The notes: generated by a model from the letters alone, not told the origin. Shown: positions 44,731-56,734, numbered from the stretch's first letter. The stretch: 64,000 nucleotides of DNA from Dermacentor variabilis (GCF_050947875.1 NW_027460335.1:10307928-10371927), one strand, 5' to 3'. Numbers and translations: made by a program.

Positions 44731-46138
44731 GATTCATACAAGCAGAACAGCAGTTGTGCAGGAGCAGCGTAAACGTACATCCGGCGCCTAACTATGTCGT
44801 GATAATGGGACTAGGGTACACTTCCATTCTGATCGCAATTCCATGTGCGTCATCGTAGTGATTATTTGACAGCCGATTAAGCGCAAACCGAACACTAGCG
44901 CACGTGCAATATCACGTGCTTGTTAATCCACAGTTTTTCCTCAGTCAAGTAAGCCAGCTTCTTCCACTGCATTCATGGAGAAATTTCCTCTCCATGCTTG
45001 AGGTAGCGATGCCGGTGACTTCGCTGCAGATACCTTTGCCAAATATTTATTCATTAGTATACCCTAAAGGCCCTAACAGACATTACACAGGGGCGAACGA
45101 CAGTGCAAAGAGGTTACGTTCAATTGGTAATCGTGAGTAATTAGAAAAGCACTAAATGTTCACGTGCAACATCAGCTTGAAGGATGCAATGCAATTAATA
45201 TGTTACAAGGCAACATAAATTACAATAGTCCGCACAAAGTGGGAAACAAGATATATCGACAACTTTACGTTGGACAGGTGCTTCCATCTGTTAACAACTA
45301 AATGGCTATCGCGCGGCTAAGAGGTCGCTCGCCGTTTTGCTAAAATGGTAAGAGGGAAACTCTAAGTGAGCGTGAGTTAACATGGCTAGCAGTATAATAC
45401 CATGGTTCAATCGTTGGATAATGAGATGAACTGGTTTGGTATGATATAATGAAAACGAAGAATTACTTGGTTAGATCCAGTGACTGTAGGAGAGTAGCCC
45501 TGCCAGCCATGGAGTTAATATCACTAACTCTAGAGAAAAACCTCCCCCATAGCACCCGTGTCTTGACCACAAGGGCGCCTCCGTATTGCTGCCCTGTGTA
45601 AACGCACTGGCAACAATGAAGAGATGCCATTGAGACGAGATGCGCAATCACAGATCTAGCGCCTCCCTCATTTTCGAAACGAAATCTCGTTCAAATGTCT
45701 AGAAACGCACCATTCAAGGCACAGTATACTTTACATCGAAATTTGAAAAATAGCCATTGGATCTTCCGGAAAGATATACGGAACGAACTTCACAAATTGT
45801 CCATACGTACGAGCTACGCATAAAGGCTTTCTATTGCTGAGAGTTCGAGTGTTCTTGCTTAGCAAAAATCAGCTATATGGCGGCACCTTTCCGGTTGCAG
45901 TTTTTGCGTCTATTTTTCCCTAAAGACATGGTACACCAAGTCTAAGATGCTATCCTTCGCTTCTCGATTGTAGGTAGCTTAAATGAAAATTTTATGTCAG
46001 TTGTAGTATAGAAATGTGAATATCTTGCCCTGATAAAACGAGCGGCCTTATCTTCAATTCCATGAATTTTGTAAATTCAATTTAGCCGACATGTTCTACA
46101 TAAGTGTGGCTTATTTTATTTTCGCGAGAAATAAGGGC
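44731..46138. other. Unrecognised intergenic DNA
   Basis: No recognisable gene or element. The segment 45463-45665 on the minus strand is GC-richer and may be part of a dispersed repeat, but I cannot name it. Confidence 0.4.
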
Positions 46139-46287
46139 ATGTATGTATGTATGTATGTATGTATGTATGTATGTATGTATGTATGTATGTATGTATGTAT
46201 GTATGTATGTATGTATGTATGTATGTATGTATGTATGTATGTATGTATGTATGTATGTATGTATGTATGTATGTATGTATGTATGTA
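46139..46287 (+). repeat. (ATGT)n microsatellite, about 37 units
   Basis: 149 bases of uninterrupted ATGT repeat. Open frames across it in all directions (YVCM and HTYI repeats) are artefacts of the 12-base coding periodicity. Confidence 0.99.
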
Positions 46288-46869
46288 GTTTAGCCTGTAT
46301 ACGCGTGACCCCACACGTATTATTTTATTTAGTAAGCGAATGATACCTTTAATTTATACATCCGAAGAAACCAATCACCTTACTTCCCACAGCTGTCTCA
46401 TAATTTTCTATAGCCATCGATGCTTCGCATTTTGACTGAAACTGCAACTATTTTTTGATGTAGTGGAAATGTTGGTATTTCAACGTAGACCCATATTATA
46501 AAGCAAAGTAATTTGAACTAAGAAATATAGGAATTTAGGCAGCCAAACGCGCGCATTAGAAATAAGATCATAGAATATTGATTTTCTTGTGGTTTCCACG
46601 AAAGATCAAATCACCATTGTCATAGTGCATTTCTTTCTATATATATTCCTTCAATAATTTCGCATTTTATTCAAGTAAGCCTACCGCCACGTGGAATAAT
46701 ATTAGAAAGTGGTGTCACCGAGTTATATCGATAATTTTCTCTTTTATCAATACCATTGGACATATTGCCAGGTTGCCCGCTTTAAAACACCACGCTGATC
46801 AATATTAATATGGCAAGCGTAGCAAGAAAGAGAAACACCAACAGCATCCATCGCTACACGTGAAGCCCG
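46288..46869. other. Unrecognised AT-rich DNA
   Basis: No gene or repeat recognised. Confidence 0.45.
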
Positions 46870-47330
46870 AATGCGCTTGACAGACCTGCATGCGCACGAA
46901 CTCCTACGGAGGAACTGCCTTACCAATGGGAAGCCACCGCGTGCAGCTTGATCAAGGCAGGTCGAAGCTGGCGTTGAAAGACAGTGGCACGCGGCAGATG
47001 AGATCTTCGACTGCCTTTGCTGCACAGAGGAGTGAGTGCTCTTTCGTTCTAGCCACTTGTTGGTCCTATATAAATAGATTGTTTCTGTAAACAGTGTTGG
47101 CTAAAGTCACGACATAGCTGGTGGAGGTGCTGTGCATCGTTCGGAGCGCCACACATACGCAGGCCAGCGCAGTCGTGTCCTTTGGCGATTGAAAACCATG
47201 GAGCTCACACCTGTGCACGAATGGGCAAATTGGTGGGCAGAATTCAAACCTATACTCTACGGAACAACAGAGGCAGCTGACACTGCCACCATGACCAGTC
47301 CCGTTACGCCGGTGTAACTCCCCTTAAGCC
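46870..47330 (+). mobile_element. LTR-retrotransposon 5' end remnant (LTR end, primer site, leader)
   Basis: TATATAAATAG near 47069 resembles a promoter, and the presumed LTR ends GTCACGACA near 47114, followed within a few bases by TGGTGGAGGTGCTG at 47120-47133, nearly the same primer-binding site as Gypsy A (TGGTGGAAGGTGCTGG). A short frame starting MELTPVHEWANWW at 47198 follows and stops at 47317. No further Gag similarity is recognised, so only the 5' end of the element survives. Confidence 0.5.
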
Positions 47331-47462
47331 GATCTATCGCAACACGGGGTCTTCCAAGGGGGCTCTTTCGAATACACCGAAGTCTGATTGGGCCGTTTCA
47401 AGAAAATGGCAAGGAAGTTCAAACTGAGAGAAGAATGCAAGCTGCGCAATGCGAACTTTGCT

Positions 47463-49475
47463 TCAAAGGTCATTGCGCGAACGTGGCATGACAAGCAGGA
47501 GCCCTCTTTGTCCTATTGAGAAGAATATCTGCGGCAGCTGCAGTTCACATATGGTAGTAACGATATGGTAGTAACATGTCCAGATGCAGATGTCGTCGGC
47601 GTAGATTAAGACTCTATCTGTTTCCGGTAGGGATTCGGCCAGCCGAAGAAGCGCGAGGTTGAAAAGAATAGGGCTCAAAACACCGCCTTGGGGAACGCCT
47701 CGGCATGTGTAGTGGTCGGTAGTCGGACCATCGTCGGTACTTACGAACAAGGACCTTTGTCTCAAGTAGTTTCTGATCCACTGATATACTCGCCCTCCTA
47801 GTTCAATTGTCAATAGTGCGTCTAGAAAGGTTTGATGGGAAACGTTGTCGTAAGCGCCTTTCACGTCAAGAAAGAGTGCTACTGATAGTCGCTTCCGAGA
47901 TTTTTGTTGTTCTACAGACGACATTAGATCGATGACACTGTCAATCGATGAACGACCGTGTTGAAATCCCGCCAGAGAGTCAGGGTAAATTTTGTGGTGT
48001 TCAAGGTACCATTCGAGACGCATGAGGATCATACGTTCCATGAGCTTCCAGACGCAGCTGGCAAGTGCTATAGGCCGATACCATGCCAGTTCGAGCGGTG
48101 ACTTTCCTGCTTTTAGAAGCGGTACCAGGCGGCTGCGTTTCCATTCCTGTGGGACGACACCACCTTGTCATGGACTATTAAAAAGGCTGAGGAGTTCTCT
48201 TCGTGCTTCTCGACCTAGGTGGCACAAAGCAGCATATGTTATGCCATTTGGCCCTGGTGAAGACGAACACCTGCAGAGCGCCATAGCAGATCCTAACGCT
48301 TCTATAGGGAATGGAGCGTCCATACTTGCAGCTCGTGGGCCAGGGATGTTGCCTAAAACCATTTCAGGGACTAAAACTGTGCCGCCGGCGACTTTCGCAC
48401 AAAATTCCTCTGCGACGTCTATCTCGCGGCGGTATTGATAGAGAGCAAGGACGTTAAAAGGGTGTCCTTGCTGGGGACTTGAGCAAAGACCCCGTAGGGT
48501 ACGCCACAGACTGGACAATGGCTTGCGGGAGTCTAGTGTGTAGCAATCATCATTTCCATCTTTGATCCACCAGCTTCTTTTGCATGCGCCAAGCTTCTCT
48601 GAGTTCAAGAAATGACTTTGTGCGCCTGTACCTCCTTTCAGCTCGGCGATGTAGTGCACGAAGCCTTTCCAATTCAATGTCATTCTCTGTACGCTTTGAT
48701 GAATGGGTGAAGCAGCGTGTGCAATCTTGCACAGAGTCTGTAATTATGTCTTCTAAACTGCGTGCGATATGTGCCTTGCATGTGTCTTTTACACAATCTT
48801 GAAACACTGACCAGTCGATATGGCGATAGACAACCTGTAATGCGGCGTCTAGTCCATCGATTCTCACATAGGTCGGAATATGATGACTTCCATGGGTTTC
48901 ACTATCAGTGAACCACTGCACGATCAAAGTCAGGCAACCTGACACCAATGTCAAGTCAAGGCAGCTGCTGGACGTAGTTCCTCGCAGAAATGTCGGGCTT
49001 CTCTGCAGACAGAGGTTGTGGCCTGATGCAAAGGGTATTAGTGACCTGCCCCTCGAATTAATCCTGGAGCTTCCCCATATATGGTGGTGTGCGTTGAAGT
49101 CCCCTGTTATTATCCAAGGACCGGGAGTAGCAGCCATAATATCCTCCAGTCTTTTTCTATCAAACTGACTTGTTGGGAAAAGGCAGACACCAATAAGAGT
49201 AAAAGACAGCTCCTTTTTTTTCACAGTAACACAGACGTATTGGTTACCTTCGTGTGGCGCTACGTGTTGGGAAAATACGTAAGGTCCTTGCGAATGTAAA
49301 CCAGAACCTTACAACTACGGACAGATGTGTTTGAAATAAAAGATTCATATCCTGGTAGTCTTATGGAGGCTGAGAAGTTCGGATAGGAAAATGGTTTTCA
49401 AATACGAACTGTCGAAAATCCGAAATACGTGACCTCAGGCTTCTCGCATTCCATTAGAATATGGAGGCACTTCTG
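47463..49475 (-). pseudogene. LINE ORF2: endonuclease and reverse transcriptase
   Basis: The start WNARSLRSRISDFRQFVFEN (about 49470) is the first motif of an APE-type endonuclease. IITGDFNAHHHIWGS (49224-48550 frame) is its metal-binding core and GSHHIP follows in place of the usual SDH motif. In another frame, 48683-47463, come SPGPNGITYAAL, FLDVKGAYDNVSH, GVPQGGVLSPILFNLAL and IYADDICIW (YADD 47603-47592), the RT motifs A-C intact. Damage: a frameshift near 48600, a TGA at 48170-48168, stops in the first 200 bases, and truncation after YADD. Confidence 0.85.
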
Positions 49476-49535
49476 ACATCATCCCGGAACGATCGCTGTT
49501 GTTGTCGATGAGCCACGGTTCTGCTGTAGAAGTTC

Positions 49536-50882
49536 TCAAGAAGGGGACTTCGGAAGGTTCATCAGAACCGGACTGATGGCATCCAGCAATTGCAATGCAG
49601 ATGGAGCTGTTGGTGTCTGTAGCTTGTCCAGAAGTACACAAATAGCACTCACCAGAGAGCTGATCATAAGAAAAATTTGTTGATCTTGGTCCGCCAATTT
49701 ATGTGGAACAGACGAAGTGTCCCCTGCTGTAGAAGCATCATTTCACTCAGTAGGGGCATGTAGCCTCGGAAGTGCAGGCTATGCGTCAGCAGCCGTGCTG
49801 TCCGATGCCCCTTTGTCACTTGAGCTGACTGCGTTTGGCCTGGCCGGAAGACTGGGTGATAATATACGTGTGTGGCGTTCTGCAGAGGTTTTGGAGGCTC
49901 TTGATCGACGTCGGCTACGTGATCGTCGTCGCTTAATAGATGTTGCTGCTTCTCGGTAAGACGAGTGGTCTCTAACCGTTTTCTTCAATATTTGCATTTC
50001 CTTTCGAATCAAAGGGGATTCCTTCGAAGATGCATCGTGAGGGCCGCTGCACTTTGTGCACTTCAGCACACTGGCCTCGCACGTGTTTGTGCTGTAGGGC
50101 CCAGTGCAGCGAGAACAGACGGTAGTCTTATTGCACACACTACTCACATGGCCAAGCTTCATGCACCTCCAGCACTGCAGCGGTTTTGGTATAAATGTGC
50201 GAACTGCGTGTTGGAAGTGGCCCACTTTTAGATGCTATGGGAGGGATTCACCCTTAAGTATGATCTTCACACACCGTGACGTGCCGAGACGAAACGCGTT
50301 TGTGATGATGGTGTTTTCCGTAGCTGGCTGGATTAAGATTGACAGATCGGAGTCGACAATGGTCTCGCCAAGATCGTAAATTACGCCAGTACGGACTTGT
50401 TTTCCCAGCGGAATATGAGGTCGGACTTTCATCCCGCCAAGGCCCGTGACCTTGCGCAAAGAATCTAACGCAGCCGCGTGTTCTACGTCACTCGCTAGCA
50501 CGTTCTTACGGGTGTTCACTCTGATGTCCTTGATTTCATTTGGAACCAGCGCCTCTAGATGTGTAGACACGGCTTGCATGTTTAGACGTCTCAGGTTATC
50601 AGTGGCGAGAACTGGCGAGAACAGGATGGTGAGCTCAACGGTATACAGCGAAGATCTCACGGTGGACTCACTCGAATTCGATGATGCGCTGAGAAATCTT
50701 CGCATTGCTTTACGACTCCGCACCAGCTCGAAGGTGTCGTCACAAGAATCTTCACTGCTGACATAGTACTACTGCATGGTGTCGTTGCTGTCAGTGTCTC
50801 TCTCGGTGCCGTTGCGCTTCCTGGAGGCAGCCACCGCGGGCACTGCCGAGTCCGGCGGACGCGCGTGAGACTCCATCTCCAT
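49536..50882 (-). pseudogene. LINE ORF1 (Gag-like, zinc knuckles), four in-frame stops
   Basis: One frame runs from ATG 50882 (MEMESHARPPDS) to TGA 49538-49536 with internal stops at 50771-50769, 50237-50235, 49781-49779 and 49745-49743 but no frameshift. It holds an RNA-binding-like N-terminal region (VELTILFSPVLATDNLRRLN, IKDIRVNTRKNVLA, DLGETIVDSDLS) and zinc knuckles CWRCMKLGHVSSVC (CX2CX4HX4C), CSRCTG... and CTKCSGPH.... A basic Arg/Ser-rich stretch (SIKRRRSRSRRRSRASK) follows. ORF1 proteins of I-type elements bind the element RNA. I chose 50882 because the frame and family-like N-terminus begin there. Confidence 0.82.
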
Positions 50883-51670
50883 CGCAATTAAGGAGGAAAT
50901 AGCAGTTCACTGGCAAACTCTAAGAAATTCACAAAATGAGTAGAGCAGGAAGATCCGGCGTTTTGCCTGAAAGACACTTCGTCTTCCCAGTAACGATGAA
51001 AATGACGCTCCAGCGATGGGCCTGGCAATATCGCCGCGACGTAATCGCCGCAACAGCACATATCTTTTCAGTGGGTACTGGGAATAATCTGGACACGCTG
51101 CAGGAACTCCGCAGGTCTGTAGTGACGAAATAACTACGCAAACTGCAGTCTCTGGACACTCGAGCCAAACTGGCTCTAGTGGATCAGCTCAGAAACAAAG
51201 TGAGGCAGGCCATGCGGAAACCACAGTGCTAGCCACCATTGGCGTTACTGACACCAACACGCCGTGAGGTGTTCAGGTAATCCGCGTTCACAGTGCGCCC
51301 ATTATACACAGTGCGCCCATTATGCACCGCGGGTCCATCGTTATCTGTGCGCCCATCGCGATGCCAAGAAGTCGCGCACTGCCAACAAATTAGTCCCGCG
51401 TAGCGGGATGCCAATTGTATTCCTTTGCGTTTTTACTGTGGAGAGGCTAATAATCTGTACTGGTTTCGTCCATAATCCCCAAGCTAGTCTCAAAGGATTT
51501 CCCATGAATGCTCCGAAGGACGAAGGGTCATCCGAGATCGAAGAGTACTTACGTAGGAGTCAGAGCTGCAGCATACGAAGTATGCTGAAGCTCCGACGTG
51601 AGGTGCAAAGTTCTTCCACCGCGGTACTAGCGTTAGACGATTTATTCGTTTTATACATGTTTATTTATTT
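50883..51670. other. Unrecognised DNA up to Gypsy A; possible LINE leader and LINE tail
   Basis: The part next to ORF1 may be the LINE 5' leader. Near 51290-51330 the phrase CACAGTGCGCCCATTAT is repeated in tandem. The end (about 51640-51670) is AT-rich TTTATTTATT sequence that, with 56931-56960, forms the (AATA)n-like tail of a minus-strand LINE into which Gypsy A inserted. Confidence 0.5.
51665..51670. repeat. Probable target-site duplication TTATTT, left
   Basis: TTATTT precedes the 5' LTR and is repeated at 56931-56936 after the 3' LTR. Because the target is a TTTATTTATTT tract, the exact length (4-7 bases) is uncertain. Confidence 0.6.
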
Positions 51671-51828
51671 TGTACTGTAAAATAGGGAGCAGTGGGGCTG
51701 TGGCTAGGAGAGAGACAACGACGACGAGAAAGAACAACCTTGTTTCGGTGCTCGGTCGGCTACACTACCTCTCGCTGCTCCAACGTTCTAGTCGCGAACG
51801 CTTACTGTTCAAAGTGCTTCGCGACATT
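51671..51828 (+). repeat. 5' LTR of Gypsy A
   Basis: 158 bases from TGTACTGTAA to CGCGACATT, same length as 56773-56930. The four differences are G/T near 51687, A/C near 51725, G/T near 51747 and C/T near 51774. The end could also be set two bases earlier at ACA; I chose ACATT because the primer site then follows directly and the 6-base target repeat fits. Confidence 0.92.
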
Positions 51829-51844
51829 TGGTGGAAGGTGCTGG
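51829..51844 (+). promoter_or_regulatory. Primer-binding site of Gypsy A
   Basis: TGGTGGAAGGTGCTGG follows the LTR without a gap. It starts with TGG and resembles the sites at 6080-6065 (minus) and 47120. It would pair with the 3' end of a host tRNA to start minus-strand DNA synthesis. Confidence 0.75.
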
Positions 51845-51896
51845 ACTTATTGCCATCCTGGAACTCCGAAGCCGCACGATCCCTGTCACATCTCCC

Positions 51897-53189
51897 ATGC
51901 CTGAGGAGACTAGCCCTACCGCGCCACCCATGGCACCGCCTCCAGTCTTCTGTCCTGGTGCGCCACGCCAACGGGATCCTCCCATATTCAATGGAACTGA
52001 CGATCATGACGTCGAGGACTGGCTGTCGTCATACAACCGAGTGAGTGCCCACAACAAATGGTCTGAAGCTGACAAGCTTGGCTACGTCCCATTCTACCTT
52101 GCCGGGGTCGCCCATCTTTGGTTCCGCAACCATGAGGCTGACTTTTCCACCTGGTCAGCATTCCGAACGGCACTTCAAGAAGTATTCGGTCGCCCTGCTG
52201 TGCGCAAACTTCGGGCTGAACAACAGCTTCGCTGTCGTGCCCAACAAAAGGGCGAAACTTTTACGAGCTACATTGAAGATGTAGTTGACATCTGCCGGCG
52301 TATAGACCCAGATATGACCGAAGATAACAAGGTCAAGAACATCTTGAAAGGCATAGAAGACGACGCCTTCCAGATGCTCTTGGCAAGGAATCCTCAGACG
52401 GTCAACGACATCATAACGCTTTGCCAGAGCTATGAGGAGCTGCGCAAACAGCGGCTTTCTACGCGCCGAGCTCTCGCTCCGGACGTCGCGCTTTCAGCTC
52501 TGAGTGATGGTGTCACTTCTACTCCTTGCAGTTCAGAAATTTTCGACAGAATCAAGTAATTTGTACGAGAAGAAGTGGCGCGTCAACTCTCTCTTTTGCC
52601 AGTCACTCCAGCCTCAGAGCCGCGCTTGTCTCCAGATCTCCGTCACCTGATACAAGAACAAGTCGCTAACGCAGTACAACTTGCTCATCCACCGCCTCCT
52701 ACGCCTGTGCCACTTACGTACGCTGCCGTTGTCGCTAATCCAAGGCCTCCTTCTGCAGGTAATCAATCCAGACTTACCAGCGCCTTTCCCTCACCTCCGC
52801 AAGCAGCTGCAACATATTCTCCTGCCCCCCCAGGCAGCTACTGGCCGCCACAGCAGCCCGTGCGCCCACCTCGCCAATATTTCCAATAGTCTACGCCCGC
52901 TGTTCTCAATCCATGGCGCACCCATGACAATCGGCCTATCTGTTATTCGTGTGGCCTACCTGGGCATGTAGCACGGCTTTGCCGCCGGCGTGGATGGTAT
53001 CCTTCGGATTCTCCGCGAGCGCAAAGCAACGGTTTCGACTCTCCGTCCCGTTCTGCTCCTGCCGCTCAGCCCTTCGAAGCCTCGTCTCCTCTTTCCCGAC
53101 CCTTCAATACCCGTCGGTCTCCGTCTCCCCGTCGGCGTTCTCTGTCGCCTCTTATCCGTTGTCCTGAAGCTATCCGAGAGGAGAACTAA
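51897..53189 (+). pseudogene. Gypsy A gag, two in-frame stops
   Basis: A single frame of 431 codons including the final TAA at 53187-53189, from ATG 51897 (MPEETSPTAPP), broken by TAA 52557-52559 and TAG 52887-52889 but with no frameshift. Domains: a Pro-rich start, capsid region with PPIFNGTDDHDVEDWLSSYN, HLWFRNHE and IKDVKNILKG-like KNILKGIEDDAFQMLLARN, a Pro-rich linker (52680-52890), and a zinc knuckle CYSCGLPGHVARLC (CX2CX4HX4C) at 52941-52982, then an Arg/Ser/Pro-rich tail. Gag would form the particle and bind RNA through the knuckle. With both stops the knuckle cannot be made without readthrough. An upstream in-frame region 51828-51896 lacks ATG. Confidence 0.88.
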
Positions 53190-56100
53190 GGACCGCAGTT
53201 CCGGAGGCAAGAACTGCGATCTCAGCGAACTCCTCAAGCCCTCATTTATTTCCTGCGAACGTCCTCGAAGTTTATGCAGAAGACATTGCCGTTCATGCGC
53301 TTGTAGACACGGGAGCAGCAATATCAGTGATTTCGGACCAGCTTCGTCTTACCCTTAGAAAAGTCGCGACGACTTATTCAGCCATTTCATTACGTACAGC
53401 AAGCGCTGCGCCGATTGAACCCTTAGGGAAGTGTACAGTGCGTGTTGTTATAAGCGGCGCTTTATACCATATTGAGTTCGTTGTTCTGCCTCGCTGCTCC
53501 CATGCCATGATTTTAGGCTGGGACTTTCTGTCCTCTCATCATGCCGTTATCGATTGTGGCCGTGCTGAACTCGCGCTGTCGCCATTCGGCACCAGCGTTT
53601 TTGAAGATACTGATGACAATTCCAGTCGTGTGTTCGTCACCGCCGACACCGAGATTCCTCCATACTCTACCGCACTTGTACCCGTTTCCTGCGTTGGGCT
53701 TTCCGACTCCACAGTTCTTTTCACGCCATCTAAGCTTGTTGCTCGCCGCCATCCTTTCTTGCTTCATTTTGCCCTTCTTGCCATTCGACAAGGTTCGAGC
53801 GCACTTTATGTATCCAACCTGTTTCCTTGCCCTGCTAGGCTGCTCCACAATGAGTGTCCTGGTTACGCCGACGAAATCGAACCAAGCTTCCTTTACGATG
53901 TGCCTGACGACCCGGCTGCTCCTCCGGTTGACGCTCTGGCCCTTCAAGTTTCTCCTCCCACGCCGCCATGTGACCCAACATTTTACCAGAGTATTGATCC
54001 CAACCTCACTCCAGCGCAGCACGCCCAGATCGTCCATCTTCTACACCGCTTTCGCACGTCATTCGACCTACAACAATCTCGCTTTGGCCGTACTTCCGCT
54101 GTTGTCCATCACATCGACACCGGCAAACATGCGCATTTACGCCACAGCCCGTATCGTGTATCCGCCACGGAGCGTAGCGTGATCGCTGAGCAAGTTGCAG
54201 ACATGCTCCAACGCGGTGGCATACAACCTTCGCACAGTCCCTGGGCTTCTCCTGTAGTGCTGGTAAAAAAGAAAGATGGCACAATTCGCTTTTGCGTGGA
54301 CTACCGGCGACTGAATAAGATCACACGCAAGGACGTTTATCCGCTACCCCGTATTGACGACGCGCTAGACTGCCTCCAAGGCGCTGAATTCTACTCATCC
54401 TTAGACTTACGATCCGGGTACTGGCAAGTGCCAGTGGCTGAGTCAGACCGTCCGAAAACGGCCTTCATCACACCTGACGGTTTATTCGAATTCACCGTGA
54501 TGCCATTTGGCCTGTGTAATGCGCCTGCCACATTTGAAAGAATGATGGACCACATCTTGCGCGGCCTCAAATGGCAGATATGCCTGTGTTATCTGGACGA
54601 CATCGTTATCTTTTTACCGGACTTCCCTTCCCACTTACTTCGACTTGAACGCGTCCTAAAGTGCATCGCCGATGCTGGCCTCCAGCTTAACTTGAAGAAG
54701 TGTCACTTCGCTGCCCGGCAGCTGGTCATCCTCGGCCATGTCGTGTCGAAAGAAGGTGTACTTCCTGATCCAGCGAAACTACAAGCTGTTGCCCAGTTTC
54801 CCCGACCAACGACTTTGAAAGAACTGCGCAGCTTCATTGGATTAGCGTCATACTTTCGCCATTTCATCCGCAATTTCGCCACTATAATAGCACCTTTAAC
54901 GCAGCTTCTTCATGGTGGCCACAACCTTTCAACCTGGTCACCGGATTGCGATGCCGCCTTCACAAAGCTGCGTCGTCTCTTGACGTCACCACCAATCCTG
55001 CGCCATTTCGACCCCAGTGCTCCAACTGAAATACACACGGATGCCAGTGGCGTTGGCCTTGGGGCCGTTCCCGCTCAGAGAAAGGCTGGCTTCGATGAGT
55101 ACGTCGTTGCCTTCGCCAGTCGTGCACTCACTAAACCTGAATTGAACTGTTCTCTCACAGAAAAGGAGTGCCTGGCTATAATTTGGGCCATAACCAAATT
55201 CCGTCATTATCTTTATGGCCGCCCGTTTGATGTCATAACTGATCACCATTCGCTGTGCTGGCTGTCATCCTTAAAAGAACCGTCCAGTCGTCTTGCTCGA
55301 TGGGCCCTTCGACTGCAGGAGTATGACATTCGCGTACTGTATCGTTCTGGCCGAAAACATTCGGATGCGGATGCCTTGTCTCGTTCGCCACTAACAGACG
55401 AGGCTAGCTTCCCGAACGCCTCATTGTCCGGGTCTTCCCTTGCTGCCACGGACATTCTTCTGGAGCAGAAGAAAGACCCATGGATTGTGTCCATGCTGCG
55501 TTTTTTGTCCAGCCCATCGACACCCACTAACAATCGCGCATTACGTCGCCAAGCGCATCACTTCTCCATTCGCGACGGGCTCCTGTACCGTCGCAACTAC
55601 CTCCCGGACGGCCGCAAATGGTTGCTTGTCATCCCGCGACACCTGCGTTCCGATATTTGCGCAGCGTTCCACGACGATCCCCAATGCGCGCATGCAGGGG
55701 TACTGCGGACATACGCGCGTCTACGCCTTCGTTACTACTGGCGGGGGATGTATCGATTCATCCATCATTATGTCCGCTCCTGTTTGGTTTGCCAACGCCG
55801 TAAAGATCCCCCTCGTCGTTCAACCACCCCATTGCAGCCTTTGCCTTGCCCAGCACGTGCTTTTGATCGAGTCGGCATCGACATTTATGGACCTCTGCCA
55901 ACCACATCCGATGACAATCGCTGGGTAATCGTGGCCATCGACCATCTTACGCACTATGCGGAAACTTCCCCTTTGTCCAGCGCTTCTGCACGTGACGTCG
56001 CCTGGTTTCTCCTGCGCCACATCATCCTTCGCCACGGAGCTCCCAGGGAATTACTCAGTGACAGAGGCCGCGTCTTCCTGTCCGACGTCATCGAGGCTCT

Positions 56101-56734
56101 CCTCAAAGAATGCCGCATCATTCATCGCACCACTACTGCGTATCATCCGCAGACTAATGGCATGACCGAGAGCTTTAATCGCACTCTTGGTGACATGGTG
56201 GCCATGTACGTTGCATCCGACCAAACCAAATGGGACCACGTGCTACCTTTTCTGACCTACGCTTACAGCACCGCCACGCAGACTACCACGGGATTTTCGC
56301 CCTTCTTTCTCCTGTACGGACGCGCACCTTTTTCCACAATGGATACTATCCTTCCGTACCGCCCTGACTCCACGGAAACAACTACTCTATCCGAAGCTGC
56401 TGCACACGCAGAAGAGTGTCGCAAGCTTTCCCGTATATTTACGTCAGAAGACCAGCAACGCCAGAAGCACCATCGAGAAAGTTCCAATGCTCCTGTATCC
56501 TATGCTCCTGGCTCGCTAGTGTGGCTTTGGGTTCCAGCCTCTACCACTGGACTTTCACCGAAACTCGCGTCGAAGTACCAAGGCCCATACCGCGTGATCA
56601 AACAAACCTCTCCAGTCAACTATATTGTGGAACCCCTCGAGCTACCTTCGGATCACCGCCGTCGTGGCCGCGAAATTGTGCATGCCCAGCGTCTCAAGCC
56701 CTACTATGATCCGCCTGTGCTTTCCTACCCGTAG
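53168..56734 (+). CDS. pol: Gypsy A Pol polyprotein (protease, RT, RNase H, integrase)
   Basis: Open for about 1,188 codons after a stop at 53165-53167, overlapping the gag end by 22 bases in the -1 frame; no ATG is needed if it is made by frameshifting. Protease: VDTGA (Asp 53306-53308) and [45 protein letters not shown] and the catalytic CYLDD (YLDD 54590-54601). RNase H: HTDASG (Asp 55040-55042), [20 protein letters not shown] and TDHHSL. Integrase: an HHCC zinc region (His 55691, CLVC near 55788), catalytic Asp 55880-55882, Asp 56060-56062 and Glu 56168-56170 (D-60-D-35-E), and a C-terminal GPYRV module near 56583. No chromodomain is seen. All key residues are present, so the enzyme set looks intact, but its Gag partner is broken. 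Family members act in cytoplasmic particles and the nucleus. Confidence 0.95.
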   Translation, partial: SYPRGELRTAVPEARTAISANSSSPHLFPANVLEVYAEDIAVHALVDTGAAISVISDQLRLTLRKVATTYSAISLRTASAAPIEPLGKCTVRVVISGALYHIEFVVLPRCSHAMILGWDFLSSHHAVIDCGRAELALSPFGTSVFEDTDDNSSRVFVTADTEIPPYSTALVPVSCVGLSDSTVLFTPSKLVARRHPFLLHFALLAIRQGSSALYVSNLFPCPARLLHNECPGYADEIEPSFLYDVPDDPAAPPVDALALQVSPPTPPCDPTFYQSIDPNLTPAQHAQIVHLLHRFRTSFDLQQSRFGRTSAVVHHIDTGKHAHLRHSPYRVSATERSVIAEQVADMLQRGGIQPSHSPWASPVVLVKKKDGTIRFCVDYRRLNKITRKDVYPLPRIDDALDCLQGAEFYSSLDLRSGYWQVPVAESDRPKTAFITPDGLFEFTVMPFGLCNAPATFERMMDHILRGLKWQICLCYLDDIVIFLPDFPSHLLRLERVLKCIADAGLQLNLKKCHFAARQLVILGHVVSKEGVLPDPAKLQAVAQFPRPTTLKELRSFIGLASYFRHFIRNFATIIAPLTQLLHGGHNLSTWSPDCDAAFTKLRRLLTSPPILRHFDPSAPTEIHTDASGVGLGAVPAQRKAGFDEYVVAFASRALTKPELNCSLTEKECLAIIWAITKFRHYLYGRPFDVITDHHSLCWLSSLKEPSSRLARWALRLQEYDIRVLYRSGRKHSDADALSRSPLTDEASFPNASLSGSSLAATDILLEQKKDPWIVSMLRFLSSPSTPTNNRALRRQAHHFSIRDGLLYRRNYLPDGRKWLLVIPRHLRSDICAAFHDDPQCAHAGVLRTYARLRLRYYWRGMYRFIHHYVRSCLVCQRRKDPPRRSTTPLQPLPCPARAFDRVGIDIYGPLPTTSDDNRWVIVAIDHLTHYAETSPLSSASARDVAWFLLRHIILRHGAPRELLSDRGRVFLSDVIEALLKECRIIHRTTTAYHPQTNGMTESFNRTLGDMVAMYVASDQTKWDHVLPFLTYAYSTATQTTTGFSPFFLLYGRAPFSTMDTILPYRPDSTETTTLSEAAAHAEECRKLSRIFTSEDQQRQKHHRESSNAPVSYAPGSLVWLWVPASTTGLSPKLASKYQGPYRVIKQTSPVNYIVEPLELPSDHRRRGREIVHAQRLKPYYDPPVLSYP

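Larger units (their letters stand above)
47463..50882 (-). mobile_element. I-type LINE, 5' part present, 3' end missing
   Basis: ORF1 (50882-49536) and ORF2 with endonuclease and RT (about 49475-47463) are in the order of I-clade non-LTR elements. The RT ends shortly after the YADD box; RNase H, the ORF2 C-terminus and 3' tail are absent. This is the reverse of the usual 5' truncation, so the 3' end was probably lost by later deletion or replacement; the neighbouring DNA (46870-47330) is another element's 5' end. Confidence 0.82.

Noticed and set aside
44904..45140. Short plus-strand frame of 78 codons
   Set aside because: No motif, AT-rich flanks and no context.
46091..46343. Repetitive proteins with YVCM or HTYI repeats
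   Set aside because: They are translations of the ATGT microsatellite in several frames and both strands.
53513..54037. 174-codon open frame on the minus strand
   Set aside because: It lies opposite the pol of Gypsy A, which has strong motifs on the plus strand; the minus-strand protein has no recognisable domain.
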